A DNA stretch of 64,000 nt, taken from NCBI GenBank assembly GCA_944472155.2, contig OX235273.1, positions 32,027,204-32,091,203 of the forward strand. Direction: 5' to 3'. Positions 27,601 to 39,600 of the stretch are shown in pieces (within the stretch, counting starts at the first letter, position 1; each line of letters starts with the position of its first letter). The translations under genes were made by a program, and so were the position numbers. The notes beneath the pieces were generated by a model, which saw nothing but the letters and a program-made list of their open reading frames with translations, was not told the DNA's origin and ran no database searches. The stretch is from Trichobilharzia szidati. Its lineage: Eukaryota > Platyhelminthes > Trematoda > Strigeidida > Schistosomatidae.

Positions 27601-30600
27601 GTTGTCGATTTCACTCCATCCCTCTTTTCTCTGAAACATCTCTAATCATTATTTTATTCTGGAAAGTGGAATGTGGAAACTCATACTTCTCGGAAAGGCT
27701 CATTTGACGATATTCAACCACAATTGAATTTTCTATAGACTTTAGCAGATGAATGACTTATTTCATCAGTATCAACAGTGACGTGCAGTAATGTGAGTAT
27801 TGCAAATGAAATCAAGACTTACTGCTTCCAGTCAGCACGCAACTACATCTTCAGGCTTATAGATGTGTAGGGGACTTATGTTAAAGTTCACTAGTAGTTC
27901 AAAATATGAGAAATAAAGTTCAAGTCAATGGAATGTTAAGTAACAGTATATTACCAAAAATGCAACGACACGTTATATCAACAAAAGGGTTACTGGGAAA
28001 TAAAGTTTAAGTCCTCTGTTACAAATTATTTATATAACCGACGGAGACGTTAATGGTTTGGACGGAATAGGTTGTAGCTGCTGTGTCCCGGTTGTAGAAT
28101 TGTCTTCGGTTGAGCGTAGTGGACTTCTACAATAAATCCGAAAGATACAACACAGTGAGAGCTGAGCTAGTAAGCCGAAGAAACCAAGGAGAAGACGAAG
28201 TCTCCAACAGCAGAGTGTATTTTTCAATCGTACACAGAAGCCAAGAGTATTTCAACAAGAAGCGTTTTAAACAAAAATTATGTACAATATGTCTAATTTC
28301 TACAAATAACCAAAAAGTGTGCAATCACATTGTTACGCACTCCACAGATGGAGTGGCAGTGACCAATGTTCAAGGATTCCTCTTGGTAGACTGCTTTATG
28401 GCTAGCCTCGAAAATAAACAAGCCCCATCTCCACAGATGACGAGATGAATAACTTTGAACTACTAATTACCAAAATGTCTGAACGTAAAACATGATAACT
28501 TGAATGTTTTCACATTATCACGTGATTCATCACGCTCAGTAAGCATTTTATCATAATTTGAGAAGTCATTTACTCGCTTTTTGCATTTTGGTTTCTATAG
28601 AAAGTGGACGTGAGTGTCATTTAAAATGAAAGTGTCTCATTTATGTATACACTAACTGCACAACTCACTGAAAACAGATCTGACTTCCATTTATATACAG
28701 CGTTATCAAGTTGTTGTTGATTTTCACTTAATCCATCTATTCTGTGAAACATCTCCAGTCATTATTTCATTCTGGAGAGTGGAATGTGGAAACTCACACT
28801 TTTCGGAAAGGCTCATTTGACGATATTCAGCCACAATTGAATTTTCTAGAGACTCTAGCAGATGAATGACTTATTTCATCAGTATCAACAGTGACATGCA
28901 GAAATGTGAGTATTGCAAATGAAATCAAGACTTACTGCTTCCAGTCAGCACGCAACCACATCTTTAGGCTTATAAATGGATTGGCAATGACCAATCTTCA
29001 AAGATTTCCTCTGGGTGGACTGCTTTATGGCTAGCCTCGAAAACAATTTATTATCACGAAAAATAAACAAGCCCCATCTCCACAGATGACGAGATGAATA
29101 ACTTTGAATTACTAATTACCAAAATGTCTAAACGTAACACATGATAACTTGAATGTATTCACGTTATCACGTGATCCATAACGCTTAGATAGATATTTAT
29201 TATAATATGAGAAGGCATTTACTTGCGTTGATATTTTCTTTTGTAAAGCACTTGACTGTGAGTGTCATTTGAAATGAAAGTGTCTCATTTATGTATACAC
29301 TAACTGCACAACTCACTGAAAACGGATCTGACTTTCATTTATATACAGAGTTATCAAGTTGTTGTTGTTGTTTTTCACCTGTTTCATCTAATTTATTCAA
29401 CGTCTCTAGACGAGATGAATAACTTTAAATTACTAATTTCCGAAATATAGAGACGTTACATGTGATAACTTGAATGTATTCACGTTATCACGTGATTCAT
29501 CAAGCTCAAGTAGCTTTTTATTATAATATGAGAAGGCATTCACTTGTCTTAAAATTATTTCTTGTGCCATTTTTTTGCATGCAGATAATACCTGTGAGTG
29601 TTATTCAAAATGAAAATGAGTCATATATATATATATATAAATGCTTAATGCACAGATAACTGGAAATTGATCTAATTTTGATTCTACACAGAGGTACTAG
29701 GCTGTGATGGTCGATCTTCACCTAATCCATCCATTCTATGAAACATCTCTGAAGAGTTGAATGTGGAACTTCATATTTCTCGGAAAGGCGTCTGTGATTT
29801 CAATTCTTTTCGAAAATATTGCATTCGGCATACTCATGTTTGATATTGTCAGTGAAACTACCAACAGATATTTGCATTGAAATTATGTAGAAAACAGTGA
29901 AATGGGTGAATGGAAGGCTATCATACTTTGGGAGCATTCCTGTACAGTGATGTGTCTGTCCTTCACGATATCGATAACTATTTTTCACACGCATGCACAA
30001 ACTGGCTTTCTGATAAAGTGGCCTTTATCCATGCTGAATTGTCATCACCCAACTTCTGTAATTAGGGATTATGGAAACATAATAAGGATAACGATTGATT
30101 TTCTCAAGTATTCTGATCGCCTTATTTCACCAATTGGCTGATTACATTGAAGTGAAACCGAAATTTCACCTTTATATCGGCAGAATTCGGGCACTGAAGT
30201 GGGGCATATATCGACACTACTTAGTTTGTTTGATTCAACACAGTGGTGCTGTGTTAGTGACTGGTTCATGTTTCAAGCGCACTTAATTGTTCACAATCAT
30301 ACCATATCAATCACAGCGGTTCATATTGATTCATACACGCACTGCGTTACTTTGGTGGCCCGTATTCAGTACCCATTCAGTAAACAAAAATTCGGTGATC
30401 AACCCCTCCATCCACTTGGATATGTTAATCTTTAATAGTTTCACAAACCAAATACGTGTATTCATACAAGTTAACGCACTGCAACAGTTGAGATCTTTCT
30501 ACGTGATCTTACACATCATGATCAATCATTCTAGGTCTGGTCAGACTTTTACGTTCAATAATCTAATTGATCCCGATTACATGTTTGACCTGTGAACTGA

Positions 30601-33600
30601 ATGTGATTATATTATAAAGGTGGATGCTCACCTATGCCTTACCTCTAATGCATTCAAATTTAAAATGAAATATACAGACAAGGCAAATAGGATACCGATG
30701 GGGTTGCCATTCTCCTCAAGAGTAGTGAACATATTTATGGATAGTTGAGAATACTTAGATCTTATAAAGTTAAACTCTGCTCCAACGATACCACGCAGAT
30801 ATGTTGATGATATGTTTTCTGTGTTGAAATCTGGACATGTCCCTACGTTTTTCGCACCAATAAACTCAGCAGCAGATGGAATCCAGTTCCGTAATCCAGT
30901 TAGAAAATAAACAATGTGAGCTGACCATGATACACTGCAAATTAAATTGAGAATAAGGTGCCGGGTTAGGTACTAGCATCTATGAGGAATTGACGGATTC
31001 TGATTGCTTTTAGACTTTAGCTATCTCACTCTGAATTTCATCATTTAGGCATACGTCCATCCAGCACTTTGTCTTTTCATAATTTTTATCGGTATTGAGA
31101 ATGCTGTCCAATTTTCTACACACATACACACACAGCCTTCATGTTACAGTCATCTTTATCCATTCTGAATTGTCTTCACCTTATTTCTGTCAACAACTTG
31201 TGTTGAAACAGATCACTTACTTTGTATTGAATACGCAGCCATGTTACCAGTCATTATTCATCTGGTGTATACTGAGTTGGTTCCCTGAGTTCAAAGAAAA
31301 TACATGTGAAACAGGATTAGACAAATTGACGCTCTGTTATGTTGACGTTGATGCAATCACATATGAAACAAAGAGCAAAATTTAAATAAAGACGGATTCA
31401 AGGAATTCATCTAATTTTTGTGAAACTCTGCAGCCACATACTTTGAATTCATTGATGAAGGTATGAGAAATATATGCGGAGCAGTATGGCATATAAGCAC
31501 ATTAAGGTGGATCAACTATTCAAGATGACATAGACACATGTTTAATGGTTCAACTTTTGACACATAAGTAAGCAAGCTGCATGTATGACTGAAAATTAAG
31601 ATTATAACCGTGTGTGCTTCTGCTGCATCTTCATGATGAACAATCACTTTTCAGATGAAAAACTTATAGGTGTCATATATTTAGTTATAATGAAAATCAA
31701 CACGACGAAAGTATTACAGGCGAATGTTCATATTATGTGAAATACATTTGAAAACTGTAAAAGTCTGTAGTGTGAAACTGAAATAACTCAACTGAAACTC
31801 TAATGTATTTACAAATATTATAGCTTTCCAGGCCGTAGGTGTTACGAACTTCCTGGAATAATTTGAGCGCTGAGTCAGATGGATTCATTACAAATATTTT
31901 GGAAATTTCAGATGTCAAGAGTGAGTAGTTGGTTATATCTTCGGAACTATTTATCACACTAATTTCGAGAATGATTTAAGCCTGTTTCATATCAGTGAAA
32001 ATATTTTCATGACGAAAAGTGATATCATAGTAACAGAGCTGCAAGTCAGAGAGCTGGTTATGTGCAAGGGACTGTTTATACAGCCAACTCAGTATAAGAA
32101 ATAACTACGGTTTTCTTGAGTAATTGTGGTTAGGATGCACATAGAAACTCAGGAAAATATGGAATTATGCAAGAGTTCAGTGATATAATGGAGACGAAAG
32201 AGTATTACCTTTTATAGGTTATGATTCACATTGTAGATCACTTTGAAGGAGATGTTTGCTGAGATGGAATAATCAGTGTACATCAGTCCGCAAAAGCTTT
32301 AACAGCAAGATCTTTTCGTATCTGGCAACTTCTGTATGCGTATATCAGTTCACCTGCTGCTGAGTAGTGGGGAACGTTGGTTGTTCGATGCGTATCCTGT
32401 CCACTAGGGTTCAAAAACACTATTTATTATTTTTTTATTTTATTTTGATTTACAGCTTGATTCCACACCGTATTTTCAGTACAAGTGTGGAATTTTCAGC
32501 ATGGATATTGGTAGCCCAAATTCAGGCCGACCATAGATATCGGGTGTGCGCCGGCAGAGGATCGAACCCCGGACCATGTGCATGGTCGGCGAGAGTCCTA
32601 ACCACTGTACCACCGACGTACTATCAAGACTGGCTACAAAAAAGGTCATACTGGCTGTATAAGCAGTTTGAAAATCAACCATCCGATCAAGACTGGCCAT
32701 TCCATTTCTGCAAACACCTCCTTCAAAGTGATCTGCAAAGTGAATAATAAACTATCGAAGGCAAAACGCTTTCGTCAGCATGGCATCACTGAAACCTTAC
32801 ACATCCAGCTGGAGTCAAGTTTACAAAAAGGAAATCATCCAACCACTTCTACTATCATGGTGACTAAGGTGTTGACTGGATGCTTTTGTGTTTGTTTGTT
32901 CTCACTCCTTATGACATTCGTGATTTTTTGAAATCTCACATAATTCCATATTTTCCTGTGTTTCTTTATGCATCCTAGCCAAAACTAACTCATTAAGCTA
33001 CTCTTCTTATTATGTAACCACATCACGCTTATTACCATCAATCATAATGTTTTTGGACAACGCAAGGATAAGAGTTGAGGACTGAGGTGGAGTATACCTT
33101 CATTGCGTGTAACATTTTACTTTTGATAAATTCATACAGTGTTATGCTGCAATATTTACTGATTGATCGCGTTTCGATCACAATATTTTATTCATAATAA
33201 TAGCATGGTACTCACATAACGTTCTTGCTTTGTATATTCACAGTAGATATTACCGTATAACACTGTGGCTTTATGAAAATAAAATTCCATCAATGATGCA
33301 ATCTTGTCACTTTACCTGAATTGTATCCTTCAGATTTCGCAGCTTCTAAACTTTTTAGTTTTGTTTTCTTCGGTGTTTTTGTCTTATTTTACTTTCTATC
33401 TAATATTGTCTATTCCACATATTTCGTATCAATTCAGATTTGGTCCGTAAGTCAATGTTTTGAAATCTGGTATTTGAGTATGTCATGTGGAATTTCCAGC
33501 GTGTAATATCGCACTATATTTCTTTCAGAAATACTGTTTGGAATAAAGCATTATTATATTATTGATGTCATTATCCAAGGTACCGAATGGTATTCGTTAT

Positions 33601-36600
33601 GTAACTAGTCTCATCCATATTTGGATTGACTATGCAAAAGACAGTCTTAACATTCTATCGCAATGATGATAACGGAGAAACGTTTGATTTTCAACCCAAA
33701 AGGCAGTTTACGTCAACTGGCAGTCCGGATTGTCACGTTTGGCACACCATGCATCTGATACCACCTTTATTTAATGTTGAAATATTTCATTATTAGTGCG
33801 TATTAGTGTGCAGTTGATGTAACAGTCTCATTCAGCAACTTTGATCCTTCTCACAATCCACATGATACACAATTCAGTAGGTGTTTAGCAAAGAGTCATG
33901 GATTATTAACACCTCGTCTTTGATTCATTCTCCTTTCAACATTTTGCCATTGGTTCATCCAAAAATGCAGTTGATAAACTACACGCTGTAATAAGCCGAA
34001 ATTGAATATCAATCCCGTAATAATACGTTCCACCAAACAGATGAATTTTCTCTTCGTTTTTAGTGAACACTTGCTATTCGCAACAATTAGTTCCATATTA
34101 TAAGTTTAGAGAAAACAATAAGAAGACGTAGCTTATCTGAAACCTGTAATGTATTTGCGCTACACACTTTGAACATTCTGCCCATGCAAGTAGTTGTCAT
34201 ACTGCTTTATATAGAAGGCAAGAGAACAAGAATTATCACAATACAGGTTAACTTATGAACAGATCAAGGCCACACATAACAGATAGGAAGATGACACAAG
34301 GATGTGGGGTATGAAAAAAGAATGAGAAGGGTGAAAATATTATTAGGTAAATTGAAGCTTATTGTTTGACAAACAGTTCATCTCATAACTTCTTAGCTTC
34401 ACACCACCATCATCTCTATTAGAAGTTAAAAGTCACTATTTCTCACATTTTGTCGTGTGTTCATTACTTCCGACTGACTATAACCTGTGTCAAAAACAAT
34501 TTTTATTTCTCAGGAAAAAGATGTATGTGTAATACTTTTTCCATTTTACAAATGTCAAATTCGAAGATGACTGTAATTTCCGGAAAGCACTATCAATGCA
34601 CTAAATGGCTGTAATTTCGACAGCAGAGCACGTTCTATTCTGTTACATGTTTTCTGGAATTAGATCATGAAACACATTCAGTATAAAAATAGTTCCAAAC
34701 TATTCAACTGGAGGCTGCTGCACCAGTTACTACGATGACACTTGATTTCACTTTGCCTTTCATCGACATGAAGAGGAATTCTAATGATCGTGGAAGGTAG
34801 ATACGTGACTAATGAATGAAAGAATTATAGAGCTAGTATGCGCGACAAGTGACAATCATTTAGGAAGAGAACATACGCTGATGTAGATAAATTCTATGAT
34901 ACATATATGCTCTCAGAACAATATTGCATTCAAGATTGGGATAATTTTACTAGTTACACCGGATGATCCGCTGTTCAACTACCAGTGAGTCAAATTTAAG
35001 AGATTCAGATATTCATCATGGCAAACGAGTTTGATAGTTTTAGAGAGTGACTTATATCATTTTCATGTACTAATTCGTGCTTTATCTCCTATGAAATTTA
35101 TGCAGTGCTGTTTTCTGCGTCTGTATGAATGACTTTGTCTACCGGATTCATCAATGCACTGAATCATTTCAGTCGAGGAATGTAAGTCACTGTTAAATAC
35201 GTTTACTTTTATACCGAGCATCCATTAGACTTCAAATAACGGTCATTTAAAGTGCTTGACGATGTCAATACGTGTAATAAATTCAGTCGGCAAAATGTAC
35301 AATAATACGTGGTTGTGTCATGAGTGTGACATTATTCAATTTCATCAGTGTTTGGTTGGTATCTCTCTATAATCGTCATTTCAGAGGAATATTTAGAATA
35401 TTACCACGGCATTCTCACATTTAACTGGTGTGAAATTCATGGCGACAAGCTGCTTCATAGAATTCACTATTCACAAAGGTCACACATGTTATGTCATCAC
35501 TAGAAGTTACTGTTACTTTGGTTTGGGTTCAGTCATCCATTCATCTTCTCCACCCATCCCTCTATGAATTTTTAGAAACTATGCTGAGATACAACAAATA
35601 CTCATTTAAAGCTAGAATAAATAAATAAAGCTTTGAAAATATAAATAAATTTGATAATGGAATTTTATTTTGCGTATTTCAAACACATAATTAATAATAA
35701 AACATCATATTGTAGTGAGGATAAGCCTTCCAAAAACTCGTGAGTGCTGTGTGAAGTAATTATTCCTTTTAAAGTGGTAACGTTTCATCTACACATTATT
35801 GTCACTCATCGAAGGTTGAAACAAGTGGCATCGTATTACCCTATCAGTATGAATTCTTCATGAAAAATATAAAAATAATGGTAATCACAAAAATAATGAA
35901 CGTAATAAAATTTCATGCAGGAAAAACACAGGCATGTGACAGGCAGGCTTATATTCATCGGTGTAACGTCTTAAACTTAGCTAGATAAGCCATCACGCCA
36001 ACCGATTTAAATTAAAAGATTGAATAGTTCAATAAATACTAGTGCTGTGACGGTGTGATGCAGACAATGGGTTCCAACGGAATATTATTCTCACAGTGAG
36101 AATCCTTGTATTTGTTGCTATTACCGTCGGAATACTTTTCCAACAGTTCAATAGTGCATTAGCAACAGAAAAATATATGTGCATTCGAACATCATATTTC
36201 ACGTCATTTAATTTACAACAAAATCACACGCTCGAACTTTGCCTAAAGAATACAAACTGTATATATATAAATGGTTGTTTGATAACTAGAAAATATACCT
36301 TGGCTTCCATATCTTACCTGTTGCTGATACAGTAGCAGTTTAACCACAATTGACTGATGATGATCAGACACTTATAAGATACTGTTTGAAAACGGAATAT
36401 ATTGGAAACACGACAACGTAGAATAGTCGAATCTAATTATGATAAAGAATGAGTTTCAAACTCCATTTCTTCTTTAAATTGCATACATAATCAAAAATTA
36501 CACTTTAAATTGAAGGGATGAGGTAATCCATCTGCCTCAGAATAGGTTAAAGTGCTTCGTTTATTTGCTGACTTCACAAGCATTGCACCGGTTTCAAATC

Positions 36601-39600
36601 ATGTCGTGACACATACGTAGACCTGTTCAAAAAGTATCGGTTGTATGTACTCTAGAAGAAATATTCAATCCTAATTAAAGGACCAAATGATTCAGCAGAG
36701 TAGTTGGAACACTTGCCTCGCAGATTATACTCTCAGAAGAAGAGTCAGATATGCGAGTACAACACTCTATTCTCTCTGAATTTTACTAAATTTTTATTTA
36801 AAAGCTATCTGTTTAATAATCGCCAATAGGAGCAAAATCATGAGGATATACTTTGTCTCAAGAATAATAAAATTCATCACTTGGTTTCAGCATTCCTACA
36901 GTAGATTGTCAGATGGGGCATCATAATTCACCTCAGTCAACAGCACTAAAATACATGATGTTTTAATGATATTTCCTTCCTTCAGTAGCATAAGAATGTA
37001 CTCAGATATATTTTCATGCACACGGCAGTGTGAAGAAGGGGTGAAGATTTGTATATCTGTTAAGAGGTGGCTAAACTAGCTATGATTTCATCAGCCTTGA
37101 CAATTAAATATCAGTGAGTTAATGCTGAAACTCAGAAACACCGAATTATTATATTTAGCATTTCAAGCAACATACTTAACCGGGATGAGAAATTCAAATA
37201 TAAATGAGCTATTGTCAGCTTTGATCTAGCTGTTATTCCTAGTTTCTTTACAATGTGAACAATTCAGTGCAATGCGCCGAACAAAATATCTGAGGAATCT
37301 CCTGACTTCAACTTATGAAATACAGTGGGGGATTTTGAGAAATGTATACTGACTCATTTGTTATACCTTAGTAAGAGAATTCACGAAACAATGTTACAAA
37401 TTTGACTGCACATTCGAAAACAGCTTTGCACTGAATATGTATTTATCTATACGTATATTAACACATAAATATCAGCATATGAGTTAATATCCTAAATAAT
37501 AATTATACGCGAAACCATCTCACAAGCTCATTCAAAGCATTCATCAATTTTCAAGACGCTCAGTAATGGGTTTTATAGATTTATACATTACTGAAATCCA
37601 TTCAAACAAGCAGCGTTCTCTTTATTCACCCTCATATATATGTCGATAACTGAAATCCAAGGAATAATGCTAAGAATGCAATAAAGGTTTATGGAGTATG
37701 TGAATAGTTTCTCCCACCAAAAAATCTTGGAATACCTTAAAGTGTTATTAACATTCATCAATACTCATTGTTTCATGCGTGTAGGCGTTCCAGTTACAAC
37801 ACCCAGCACCATTCCTCACCGACAAAATGTCAGCCAAGTCCTGGGTTCTGCTGGGAATAATCATAATCCCCTATCCATGTATTTCCATAATGTTTAAATG
37901 ACAGATGACATCAGATGTGACGTATCAAATGAGAGTAATTAGTAACAACCAATCATATTGTGATAGATGAAGCAGTCCACAACGGGCAGAGGTTGAAATC
38001 TTTTGTCTTTCGTACACATAATTATAATAAGGGGCTAGTGTTATCGATTCATGAGCTTCCATCAATCTTACTGTTGAGCTGTTATTGTTCTGATGTATAT
38101 CGGACAAACTTGTCACAATTTCCCTAGAAAATCCACTTTTCACAAATAAAATCATCAAATGCTCCTTATTTATTCGACAAATATTCTCCCTTTACAAATA
38201 TATAGTTACCGTACGTGTTGCTGGCGAGAAATGTAAGTTCTTTCTCAAAATATGTTTGTTTTCCATCTCTTATGAAGTGAAATAAATAAGTATTTCTCAT
38301 GTGAACACGTCCCTTAATGTAAACACATTTCAGTATTGCAGGCAGATGTGTCAATGTGATTTTTAAATGTTTGATGCTTGAAAACTGTGTCAGTGTCTGA
38401 TGTCAGAATAACTGGATTTTTTCTGAAAGTCCCAATGATTTTCAACTAACTTTTCAAATGTCTATATTATTCATAGAAACGAATAAGACAAATAGGTACA
38501 GACAAGTCCTGATTCACATCTAAAGAAAATAAGTCGAACTTTCATTGTAATCCGTTTGACACTTCAGGAGGTATTACTTATTCAACAGATATTCATGATC
38601 TCTTACATTGGACTCCAGCTCAAATTGACTTTCTTTTGTCATGAAAATCGCATTAAAAAAGTCAGTTATCAAGTAACAACTCATCAAATTACTGTCTTGA
38701 ATTTCAAACAACATACTTGACAGGAATGAGAAAATCGAAGCGATACATTCTCTTGTCATATGAATAAACTGTGAGATTTACTCTAACATTTGATAGAGAT
38801 GACACAGATCATTTAGATTATCTGTTTCCTTTTTAACGTCAACAAAGTTATTTTGAGCATCTGGAAGGTGAAAAGACGTCTTCAAACAAATAGGAGAATG
38901 TTTTGGATACTTCACTCTTGAATTAGTGTCCTTCGAAATGTGATGCTGTTAAAGTTGGTAACATACTGTGATTACATTAAAAATCTGGGCTTTGTGTTTA
39001 GCTGCTATTCCCACTTTCATTAGAATGTGAACATCAGTAAATGCTCTTTATTTATTCGAAAAATATTCTCCCTCTACAAATATGTAGTTACCATCCGTTA
39101 TGCTGGCGAGAAGGGTAAGTTCATTCTCAAAATATGTCTGTTTTCCCTTTTTTTATGAAGTGAAATAAATAAGCATTTCTCATGTGAACACGTCCCTTAA
39201 TGTAAGCACATTTCAGTATTGCAGGCAGATGTGTCAATGTGGTTTTTAAATGTTTGATGCTTGAAAACTGCGTCAGTTTCTGATATCACAATAATACTGT
39301 TTATTATGAATTTATCACACAATAAAAATATTACCGTCAATCTAGAATCAGGTGACACGTGTTATTGATAAAACCGAATACATGAGAAGAAACAATTCAA
39401 GCTTAGAGTATTTTTAGAAGAGAATTTAGCGAATATCCCCATATATTTTCCATGCGCACATGGTGCTGACCACATCAAATAAGCATTTCACATGGAAATT
39501 ATACCGAAACACATGTGGTCATACACGTCAGATATTCATAAGAAGTTCATTTTGACGCTTTTCATTAAATTTTCTAAGATGTGCCTACCTATTGTTTCGT

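Larger units (their letters stand above)
24660..29795 (+). repeat. Tandem array of ~650-bp micro-exon units
   Basis: Eight direct units, estimated boundaries: 24660-24906 (partial), 24907-25593, 25594-26062, 26571-27170, 27171-27805, 27806-28917 (with solo LTR), 28918-29407 (partial) and 29408-29795 (partial, most diverged). Landmarks repeat in order: CTTACTGCTTCCAGTCAGCA, ACAAGCCCCATCTCCACAG, CATTATCACGTG, the 9-nt exon with GTGAGTGTCATTTGAAATGA, TTTATATACAG, and CACTTCTCGGAAAGGC. Net spacing between units is about 630-670 bases once LTR insertions are removed. Each unit carries one 9-nt exon. Confidence 0.9.

Noticed and set aside
24660..29795. Array as satellite DNA or a CRISPR-like array
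   Set aside because: Units are long, few and carry splice-flanked exons; this is not a CRISPR architecture and the organism is eukaryotic.
32421..32622. Functional tRNA genes at the SINE heads
   Set aside because: They are followed by SINE bodies and A-rich tails, occur in several diverged copies, and the anticodon arms are poor.
36961..37000. Strong acceptor CCTTCCTTCAG with 12 nt before GTACTC
   Set aside because: Donor is weak and phase 1 contains TAA; it could only be a terminal exon, without further support.
37080..37110. Exon before GTGAGT at about 37114
   Set aside because: Acceptor CATCAG gives 19 nt, which breaks the symmetric-exon rule.
38166..38759. Two minus-strand ORFs both ending Glu-Tyr-Leu-x-Asn-Lys
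   Set aside because: The duplicated copy of the first (39.04-39.29 kb) is frameshifted and stopped, so the frame is not conserved; the + strand exon explains the duplication better.
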